A stretch of DNA of 33,297 nucleotides from a virus, in IMG/VR virus record IMGVR_UViG_3300005098_000006, positions 1 through 33,297 of that record. The stretch is one strand, 5' to 3'. The translations under genes and the position numbers were made by a program. Shown here in pieces: positions 24,359 to 31,277 of this stretch. Below the pieces are notes generated by a model. That model was not told the origin of the DNA. It was given only the letters and a program-made list of their open reading frames with translations, and did no database searches. Every line of letters starts with the position of its first letter. The stretch's first letter is position 1.

Positions 24359-25364
24359 TCCTTTTGAGACAGGCAAGGTACTTTGCCATTTAGATAAATT
24401 GAAAAAGTTGGCTAGAGGAAAAATGATTCCTCCGGTAACTGTTGAGATTGATCCAAGTAACAGATGCAATCACAACTGCAAATGGTGTATGTACTCTGAA
24501 TTCAGGAGAAGATGCTCAGATGTTTTGGATAAGATAGATTTGTTTGACTTGCTTAATGATCTTAAAGAAATGGGAGTCAAATCGATTACCTTCACAGGAG
24601 GTGGAGAACCTTTAACAAGTCCACATGTATGTGAAGCTATGCTCTTTTGCAAAGAAAATGGAATTGATTGCGGATTAGTTACTAATGGTGGTCTTCTGAA
24701 CAAAGAGATTGATGAAGTGGTTGCAAAAACCTGCAAGTTTATTAGAGTTTCGCTTGATGCAACTAACGAGAAAGATCATTCTTTCTTTCATGGCACGACT
24801 ACAAATGACTTTGATAGAATTTTAGAGAATTTGTTTAATATTAGAGTGTTAAACAAGCATATAACTATAGGTGTTGCATTTTTAGTGTACAATAAGAACT
24901 ATATCGGTTTGAGTGATTTGGCTGCAAGATTGGACGAGATTGGTGTGAACTACTTGCAAGTTCGGCCAGTTATACAGGGCATATCTTTCGAAAATGCTTT
25001 TAGCACGATGCAAATCCTTAAGAAGATAAAGACGAAAGAAATGAAAGTAATACCTGTAATGCACAGATTTCATGAAATCATGAATGGTGATAAGAAATTT
25101 TCACGCTGTTTAGCAACACCTCTTATTGGAGTGGTAGGAGCAGATGGGAACGTTTATCTATGTTGCCAATTTAGAGGAGACTCAACAAAGGTGATAGGGA
25201 ACATACATGAGAAGAGATTCAAGGACATTTGGTTTTCTGATGAACATAGGAAGATAATTGACAGTATAGATGTAAGCAAATGTCCTGTTTGTAGATACAT
25301 ACCTTATAATATAATAATAGAGCAAGCAATCATGAAGGATGGATTGCATAAAAATTTTCTTTAG
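24348..25364 (+). CDS. radical SAM enzyme with SPASM-like C-terminus
   Basis: 338 residues from the ATG at 24348; an in-frame GTG at 24318 is also possible. The iron-sulfur motif is C40-x3-C44-x2-C47 (SNRCNHNCKWCMYS), followed by the SAM-binding ITFTGGGEPL segment. The C-terminal part has SRCLATPLIGVVGADGNVYL, a CC pair and SKCPVCRY. This is the extra-cluster SPASM/twitch type common in peptide-modifying and sugar- or alcohol-oxidising enzymes. Flanking glycosyltransferases suggest modification of a glycan or of a glycosylated virion protein. The substrate cannot be named. It is distinct from the RaSEA-like domain at 3722-4654. Confidence 0.85.
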   Translation: MEINPFETGKVLCHLDKLKKLARGKMIPPVTVEIDPSNRCNHNCKWCMYSEFRRRCSDVLDKIDLFDLLNDLKEMGVKSITFTGGGEPLTSPHVCEAMLFCKENGIDCGLVTNGGLLNKEIDEVVAKTCKFIRVSLDATNEKDHSFFHGTTTNDFDRILENLFNIRVLNKHITIGVAFLVYNKNYIGLSDLAARLDEIGVNYLQVRPVIQGISFENAFSTMQILKKIKTKEMKVIPVMHRFHEIMNGDKKFSRCLATPLIGVVGADGNVYLCCQFRGDSTKVIGNIHEKRFKDIWFSDEHRKIIDSIDVSKCPVCRYIPYNIIIEQAIMKDGLHKNFL

Positions 25365-25372
25365 GTGATGAA

Positions 25373-26335
25373 ATGAGCAATTTGAGTTTTGCAATGTACA
25401 CCACTCAGATAGGGCCGAAAATAAAAACCGCCATACAGCAGAAAGAGGTGCCTGCAAGCCCATATCATTGGCCAAAACTGTTTCGTGGAGACGTTTGTAC
25501 TGTTAGCCCACACTTCGATCCTGAACAGTATGATGTGGTTTACATTGATGCATATACATTAAACTTGTCATTAGTTGCTGATGTTAGGGAGAAAATAGGA
25601 TATGGCAGTTCAACAAAGATAGTGGCTGATGTAGATTGGGGACAGGATCATTGGTGGAAACAATATGCTTATCCAAACACTTTCAAGAGGGAAATTAATT
25701 GTGCTGACGTAGTTTTTCATGTTTCGCATTATTATTGCAAGAATTTAGAAAGATTCTTGAAGAGAAAAGTTTATTATAATCCTCATCCTATGGATTTGAA
25801 GATATATGATTTTCATAGAACAACAATCGAAGAAAGGAAAAGAGCAATGGTGATACTTGGACATCATTATGAAGCAGGGAAATTTTATTTGCCTTTCTTT
25901 GCAACTTGGGATTTGCCCATTACGGTAGCTTTTAACAACCATATGAATTCAGAAGGATCAAATTGCACTGCTTTGTATGATATTGTGACCGATCCTATGC
26001 CCTTTTCAAAGTGGATTGATCACATTGCCAAAGCATATATGGCAATGGAAACATATCAATTGCCTTGTGCATCAAGAGCAGTATATGAAGCAGCTGCTTT
26101 AGGAGTACCAGTAGTGGGAAGCAAGTATGTTGAAGACTTGGCTTATTGCTTTCCTGATTTAACATGTGAACCAAATGATATGACTGAAATGCATGACAAG
26201 TTGATGAAATTGATCAAAGAGAGGAAGTTTTATGATGATGTAATGGAAACTGCGATAGAAAGATCTAAGTTTTATGGATATAAAGAGAGCAAGGAGAGAT
26301 TTTTAAGAATGTTAGATGACAATGAGGATAGGTAA
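25373..26335 (+). CDS. putative GT-B glycosyltransferase
   Basis: This 320-residue protein follows the radical SAM gene by 8 bases, with AGGTGATG upstream. The N-terminal half has Rossmann-like strands (YDVVYIDAYTLNLSLVADV; TKIVADVDWGQDHWWK). The C-terminal half has RAVYEAAALGVPVVGSKYVE, the acidic 'E..a.G.Pvv' donor-site signature of GT4-like enzymes, and a C-terminal helix. Several His and Trp residues mark the middle. It may extend the sugar begun by the GT2 enzyme. The family is likely; the acceptor is unknown. Confidence 0.7.
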   Translation: MSNLSFAMYTTQIGPKIKTAIQQKEVPASPYHWPKLFRGDVCTVSPHFDPEQYDVVYIDAYTLNLSLVADVREKIGYGSSTKIVADVDWGQDHWWKQYAYPNTFKREINCADVVFHVSHYYCKNLERFLKRKVYYNPHPMDLKIYDFHRTTIEERKRAMVILGHHYEAGKFYLPFFATWDLPITVAFNNHMNSEGSNCTALYDIVTDPMPFSKWIDHIAKAYMAMETYQLPCASRAVYEAAALGVPVVGSKYVEDLAYCFPDLTCEPNDMTEMHDKLMKLIKERKFYDDVMETAIERSKFYGYKESKERFLRMLDDNEDR

Positions 26336-26396
26336 GAAGAAGGAAGTTAATAAAGGAGTTGTGAAAAAAGAAGTTAAGGAGGATAAGAAAAGATGA
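26316..26396 (+). CDS. possible small Lys-rich peptide (26 residues)
   Basis: An ATG at 26316 opens a frame of 26 codons overlapping the end of the GT-B gene, ending in a TGA that shares ATGA with the next start at 26393. The product is strongly basic (KKKEVNKGVVKKEVKEDKKR). There is no clear ribosome site before 26316; an in-frame ATG at 26322 is an alternative. The gap 26336-26392 would otherwise hold only a purine-rich leader with GGAGG. Low confidence that it is translated. Confidence 0.2.
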   Translation: MTMRIGKKKEVNKGVVKKEVKEDKKR

Positions 26397-28555
26397 CAGC
26401 ACCTAATGAATTTCCGGCTAAAGTGATAAGTTACGCTTGGCCTACATTCCCCGGTGGGAGCACTGTATCTAAAACAGACGGAGTAGATATTAAAGATGGT
26501 AAAATTTATGTTCTTAAAGGTGAGCATGGTACCATATACGACCCGACTACCACTTGGCAGGTTTTGCGATCCGACCTAGATATGTCTGGTCTTTCATTCA
26601 CGAATTTTGGTCCATCATTCGAGGCACCTAAAGCAGGTACGGATACTACTGTTAGTTATACATCGTTAGAATTTCATGATGATGATCTGTATATAGCTTA
26701 CGGGAGTGGGTACTATAATTATCTTAAGTATTTACATAATGGTACCTGGTCTGATGATGAGATTATCATGTCTGGCTCTCTGGGCTCTGGTAGTGCCCTC
26801 AAGAAGCTAAGGTTTGATTCATTTGATAATATACATTTTTTCACAAGTATAGATTTAAACACCTTTTGGCGATATAGGAAGAATGGTGTTTGGCAAGACA
26901 GAATTAATTTAAATAGCTCAACACACTACACTAGCAGCCTTAGTGTGCCTGGAGTATCTTATGACTCTGATCTCGATCAAGTTCAGATCCTAAATGCCCT
27001 TCTCAATGATGAAGGTACATGGGGGCACCATAAGGGGGAAATTCTGAGGATAGACGGTCTAGGTAATAAGTATAGAGATTTAATAGAGGATGATTGGAAA
27101 CCGTATAAAGATGGTGTGATAGGTTCTGTCTATAGATCGCGTGGAGTGGAAGCCGTGTTCTTTCAGAAACTCCCAGTACAGGAACAATGGAGTGGTACTA
27201 AACGTTATTTTAACTCTAGAAAAATTGGAGATAGCTGGGATTATAACAATATAGAAGAATTATCTGATTGGGGAGATTGGGTTGTAGATGAGCATCGAAT
27301 AGAATTGTTATACGGTGTAGACACTGTAGTGACAATGGAAGGAGATCCAGTTCTTATTGCAGTTTATGGCATTGTAAACAATGTAACCGGAACGACTGAG
27401 TATGGAATCGAGCTTAGGAAAAAAGTTGGGAGCGTATGGAAGAGAGCCTGGATCCAGACACCAGATAACAATTCCAATTATACAATTACCGATAAAAGAG
27501 TCATAGAAACAAGTAACGCTCTCTATGTCGTGCTCATCGGAGGAAATAGATTCAATAGCATCCTTTATGTAATCGAGCTACCTAGACAATACACCCTAGC
27601 AATGAAGCTAACAGTGTCGCAGAAGAAATTTTCTGAGTTATATAACACTCTTTTCATAACTGGGCATGCTGATCTTCTACAATCTCTTCTGCTTAGGAGA
27701 TATGACTATGTATCTCCGGATTTAGCTGGAATCTTATCGTTAGAGAGACATGGGCATGCGCAGCTACTTAGTCGATTTACATTATGGAGACAATGGTGGA
27801 AAGAACTACCATCTTCATTGTGGGTAGGATTAATGTACAATAATCTCCCACAGAAACTATACATTGGAAAGGGTCAAATCACAACTTTAGAAGCTAGGGT
27901 AAATGTGTATCCAATTGGAAAGAGAATTGTAGAGAAGTTGTTAAATAGGCTCACAACACCTTATGACAAAAGCATCGACTCTATGAACGCAACATTCCTC
28001 AAAATGGATGGGAGACAAATTGCTGAGCTAGAAATCAGTATAAAAAACAAAATCATTCAATCATATGTAGACACTGCAGAAGATGTTAATTTAGACAGGA
28101 TAGGAGCGTTATTTGGATTAGAAAGGCTTCCTGGAGAAGATGATGATGAGTTTAGAGCCAGAATAAAGTCGGCAGTCCCATCACTCGTAGGAGGAGGAAC
28201 ATTAGCAGAAATAAAGAGAGCTACAACAATTGTTACAGGCTCAGCAGATCCAAGAGTAATAGAAAATTTCCCAGCGCATATTGCAGTATTGGCTAGGAAT
28301 CATCCAGATGAATTTTCAATATCTACTTTGCATTCTATGACTGATACTGCAAGGGCAGCAGGAGTTAAATTAGATTATGTCGGTACTGAATTTGATGAGA
28401 CACATACAGTTACTGCTGGCATGATCATGGAGACATCAGATGGTCTTGGTGGAACATTAGTCGTTAGGAAATCTAATACAAAAGATTTATCTGGTTCAGC
28501 TGAATTACTGCATTATAAGAACTTCTCACAAACTTTGGTGGTGACGACTCCATGA
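26393..28555 (+). CDS. large tail-fibre/baseplate protein with beta-propeller-like domain, 14-residue repeats and wedge domain
   Basis: This 720-residue protein has GGAGG at 26378-26382 as a strong ribosome site. Residues 1-395 have repeated short strands with WSDDEII, YLKYLHNGTW and FWRYRKNGVWQD-type blades, like a beta-propeller or sialidase-type fold. Residues 400-510 hold seven copies of the 14-residue repeat (such as DLAGILSLERHGHA). Residues about 550-665 carry a baseplate-wedge-like domain: VNLDRIGALFGLERLPGEDD, DEFRARIKSAV, then GGGTLAEIKRATTIVTGSAD. The last 35 residues return to repeats (GLGGTLVVRKSNTK). It may anchor the fibre to the baseplate through the wedge domain while the propeller binds a glycan or protein. 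Confidence 0.7.
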   Translation: MTAPNEFPAKVISYAWPTFPGGSTVSKTDGVDIKDGKIYVLKGEHGTIYDPTTTWQVLRSDLDMSGLSFTNFGPSFEAPKAGTDTTVSYTSLEFHDDDLYIAYGSGYYNYLKYLHNGTWSDDEIIMSGSLGSGSALKKLRFDSFDNIHFFTSIDLNTFWRYRKNGVWQDRINLNSSTHYTSSLSVPGVSYDSDLDQVQILNALLNDEGTWGHHKGEILRIDGLGNKYRDLIEDDWKPYKDGVIGSVYRSRGVEAVFFQKLPVQEQWSGTKRYFNSRKIGDSWDYNNIEELSDWGDWVVDEHRIELLYGVDTVVTMEGDPVLIAVYGIVNNVTGTTEYGIELRKKVGSVWKRAWIQTPDNNSNYTITDKRVIETSNALYVVLIGGNRFNSILYVIELPRQYTLAMKLTVSQKKFSELYNTLFITGHADLLQSLLLRRYDYVSPDLAGILSLERHGHAQLLSRFTLWRQWWKELPSSLWVGLMYNNLPQKLYIGKGQITTLEARVNVYPIGKRIVEKLLNRLTTPYDKSIDSMNATFLKMDGRQIAELEISIKNKIIQSYVDTAEDVNLDRIGALFGLERLPGEDDDEFRARIKSAVPSLVGGGTLAEIKRATTIVTGSADPRVIENFPAHIAVLARNHPDEFSISTLHSMTDTARAAGVKLDYVGTEFDETHTVTAGMIMETSDGLGGTLVVRKSNTKDLSGSAELLHYKNFSQTLVVTTP
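27629..27919 (+). repeat. seven 14-residue-type repeats in the 26393 gene
   Basis: Residues about 413-509. Units are FSELYNTLFITGHA, DLLQSLLLRRYDYVSP (16), DLAGILSLERHGHA, QLLSRFTLWRQWWK, ELPSSLWVGLMYN (13), NLPQKLYIGKGQIT and TLEARVNVYPIG (about 14). Small length changes show this copy is more divergent than in the two later genes. Confidence 0.75.
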
Positions 28556-29010
28556 CGAGCAAATACATTGTAACATCTATGGGGTATGATATTATAGCAA
28601 GAAGAGTAGGCGGTATAAACCAAGTAATCCCTCAGGAGATAGCTCTAGGTACTGGTACAACAGAACCTACGGAGGATGACGTTCAACTTGAAAATGAGGT
28701 AGCTAGAGCCGTGATAAGCAGCAGATGGAGAGAGGGATATAATGCTTACTTTAAGGCAACCTTCACATCAGGAGCATTCACATTTACTGAAGCAGGGCTA
28801 TTTAATTTAGAAAGCTGGAGAGGTTTTGAAGGGAAATTATTTATACCGAATCGTCATGAAATCTTAGGGGCAAAAATTGATATTAATTATGATAAGGCTA
28901 CAATGTCTTCAACACTTGAAATACACAGGATGATGGCAAGAGCTACATTTCCGGCAGTTGAAAAATTTGCGGGTATTGATAAAGACATTATATGGGTGAT
29001 ACGCTTATGA
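28552..29010 (+). CDS. small tail-fibre-associated protein with EAGLF motif
   Basis: This 152-residue protein overlaps the previous gene by 4 bases (ATGA). The region IALGTGTTEPTEDDVQLENE followed by FTEAGLFN and MMARATFPAVEKF is the common pattern of short phage fibre or collar-type domains ('lG.G...p...d..l..e...EaGLf....l.ar..f..v.K'). It ends with IIWVIRL. The same motif recurs in the following gene. The role is likely a fibre base or connector. The fit to family is by motif only. Confidence 0.6.
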   Translation: MTSKYIVTSMGYDIIARRVGGINQVIPQEIALGTGTTEPTEDDVQLENEVARAVISSRWREGYNAYFKATFTSGAFTFTEAGLFNLESWRGFEGKLFIPNRHEILGAKIDINYDKATMSSTLEIHRMMARATFPAVEKFAGIDKDIIWVIRL

Positions 29011-29771
29011 AGGCAGAAGGTAAGTTTAAGTTGATCTTATGGGACCAATTCGGTAGAATAAAGAAGAAAATAGAAAAGTCTAATGTTATAACGAATGATG
29101 GTAGAATACTCTTTGTAAATAGGCTCATACGGGATACAGACAGCCCTATTTCGTATATAGCTCTTGGCGTAGGTAAGAATGAAGCTTTGTCATCTAACTC
29201 AGACTTAGGGAGCGAGCCAAGAAATAATCCTGTTTTGGCAGATATAACAATTGACACAGGATCTTCTATGGGTTGCACATTTCTCGATGGTATAATGCAA
29301 GCTCCTTCTACAATGCATGTGAAAGCAGTAACCAATATAACAGTAGCGTTAGATATAGAAGTATATTATATAGATCACCTTGATAATGGGAGCAGAGTAG
29401 CTACAGCATCTATTCCAACATGCTCTTCCGGAGATACATTTAACTTAACTTTACAGGGACTTGACGTTGCAGTCAAAGATGTGACAGGTGTTAAATGCAT
29501 AGGTGGAAATACAGGCGAGCAACTGCAGGTAGTTGGGGATTCTATTTTTAGAAAGGCTGCTACAGCTACATTCGAAGGTAATGGCACAGTTAGATTTCTG
29601 AGCATCTTTAATCCTGGAGAAGCAACATATCCTTTATCTGAAGCAGGTTTATTTGATGTAGCTACATATACTGACTTCGTAATGGCTGCAAGAGTTACAT
29701 TTCCTACTGTAACGAAGGATGTCTTGGATACTGCTGCTGTTCTCTGGGAAATAACGTTCTCGGGAGGTTAG
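29007..29771 (+). CDS. tail-fibre-associated protein with EAGLF motif, longer version
   Basis: 254 residues from the ATG at 29007. GGGTGAT at 28994-29000 lies upstream, and the ATGA overlap couples it; an in-frame ATG at 28992 is less likely. The N-terminus (KFKLILWDQFGRIKKKIEKS) and IALGVGKNEAL belong to one domain, and the C-terminus repeats the SEAGLFDVATYTDFVMAARV and TFPTVTKDVLDTAAVLWEIT pattern of the previous protein. The middle (EVYYIDHLDNGSRVATASIP) is a beta insert. It looks like an expanded paralogue, possibly a fibre connector. Confidence 0.6.
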   Translation: MKAEGKFKLILWDQFGRIKKKIEKSNVITNDGRILFVNRLIRDTDSPISYIALGVGKNEALSSNSDLGSEPRNNPVLADITIDTGSSMGCTFLDGIMQAPSTMHVKAVTNITVALDIEVYYIDHLDNGSRVATASIPTCSSGDTFNLTLQGLDVAVKDVTGVKCIGGNTGEQLQVVGDSIFRKAATATFEGNGTVRFLSIFNPGEATYPLSEAGLFDVATYTDFVMAARVTFPTVTKDVLDTAAVLWEITFSGG

Positions 29772-29772
29772 C

Positions 29773-31275
29773 ATGAGTACACCATATGGATGGTATGATA
29801 CTAGATATCCTTATAGAAGGAAATTAAATTTTGGAACATCTCATGATTATTTACCAAATGGCTACACCGTAGAGTTCGAAGTGGATACTAGAACAGCATA
29901 TACACATGTTGCCAAAGAAAACGGTGATGATGTCCTAGTTGTAAAACAGCAAAGAACATCACCATATATCAAATCAACTGTCACTAGAGTTCTGAAACCT
30001 GGGGATTCTTGGAACTCTACATCAACACATGTTAGATTTAAATTACCGTGCTCTATCAGTGCCAATCAGAATGATGCAGCTAACTATCTATTCTACATTT
30101 ATTATGGTAGAACGGATCCTCCTTCACAGCAAGAATATAATATGTACGCATACCTTTGGGCCGATGATGCAGAAGGAATCGCACCAACCAACATTACTGA
30201 CGTGTGGGACTATACAAACGCCTCAATATCTTACCAAACATCGTATCCAAAATATGGATCAAAGTCAATTAAGTTTTGGGATACTTCGACGAGCAGTCAA
30301 GGCAAACTGTCTCAGAAGTACTCATATACTCGTAACTACAGATTCAGAATTGATTTTTGGATCAGGCATGGAGCTGCAACAGACCATACATTCGGATATT
30401 GGAATACAAATATAGATCACTGGATCGCATACATTTATTTTGATGATTACGACCATCATATAAAATATTGGAAAGAAAGTACAAGTAGTTATGTTGATAC
30501 AGGGTATTCTTGGTCTGAAAATACATATGAGCATTACGTCCTGGACATCGAAACGTCCTCACCATACACTGTAAAGTTAATAAAGAATGGGACAACTATT
30601 GCATCTAACTGTAACCCAGATGGATACGACACAACATATGGAAAATTGTACTATTATGGTAATTACGCTGGTAGTTATTTAGTATATATTGATAATGTAT
30701 TCATTTACTATTATGTTGACAACTCTCCAGACGTTACGTTAAGTACGGAAGAAGCATGGACAGGAATAAGCCTTGCGAACACAATGTTTGTTAAGGGATA
30801 TGGTACATCTGATTTATCTCAAAGATTGGGAATGGCTACATATGGGCATAATGATTTACAAAATGAAACTGCGATAAGAAAATCTGCAAGTAAAGATTTG
30901 CCTAGCCAGCTAAATATGAGATTGAGTGAGGATAGTAACTTAGATAATCAATTGCTTCTGAGAGCTTCAGGATCATCTGACATATTGAACGAGTTGTCAC
31001 TTAGACAGGAGACATCTAAAGATTTAAACAATCAGCTTCTTCTGAAAATGTACGGGACAAACTTTCTACAGAAGTTGTTAATGAGGCGTGAGTTGTATTC
31101 TACACTTCTTAATGAGCTACAGCTTGGAGAAGAGAAGCTTAATTTAGAAAGTATTTTAACAACGCTTGAGAGAGACACATTTACTGATGATTATAATAAC
31201 GAAACGTACATTGATACATTATCTGATCTTGTTGTGGAAGACGGGAAAGTAAGATTGAAGAAGTGGGGTGAGTGA
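29773..31275 (+). CDS. putative lectin-like tail adhesin with 14-residue repeats
   Basis: This 500-residue protein starts after GGAGGT. Residues 1-110 begin GWYDTRYPYRRKLNF and resemble DUF2341-type surface domains. Residues about 130-325 form a concanavalin/LamG-like beta-sandwich with many Tyr and Trp (FRIDFWIRHGAATDHTFGYW). Residues 333-458 hold nine copies of a 14-residue repeat with D or N at 347, 361, 375, 389, 403 and 417. A charged tail follows. It probably binds a host surface sugar, with the repeats forming a stalk. The repeat places are exact; the fold is inferred. Confidence 0.7.
   Translation: MSTPYGWYDTRYPYRRKLNFGTSHDYLPNGYTVEFEVDTRTAYTHVAKENGDDVLVVKQQRTSPYIKSTVTRVLKPGDSWNSTSTHVRFKLPCSISANQNDAANYLFYIYYGRTDPPSQQEYNMYAYLWADDAEGIAPTNITDVWDYTNASISYQTSYPKYGSKSIKFWDTSTSSQGKLSQKYSYTRNYRFRIDFWIRHGAATDHTFGYWNTNIDHWIAYIYFDDYDHHIKYWKESTSSYVDTGYSWSENTYEHYVLDIETSSPYTVKLIKNGTTIASNCNPDGYDTTYGKLYYYGNYAGSYLVYIDNVFIYYYVDNSPDVTLSTEEAWTGISLANTMFVKGYGTSDLSQRLGMATYGHNDLQNETAIRKSASKDLPSQLNMRLSEDSNLDNQLLLRASGSSDILNELSLRQETSKDLNNQLLLKMYGTNFLQKLLMRRELYSTLLNELQLGEEKLNLESILTTLERDTFTDDYNNETYIDTLSDLVVEDGKVRLKKWGE
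30769..31146 (+). repeat. nine tandem 14-residue (42-base) protein repeats
   Basis: Residues 333-458 of the 29773 gene. The D/N-L starts fall exactly 14 residues apart (347, 361, 375, 389, 403, 417 and on). The consensus is D-L-x-x-x-L-x-L/M-R/K-x-x-x-x-S/G. DNA identity between units is low, so selection acts on protein structure. Confidence 0.85.
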
Positions 31276-31277
31276 AT

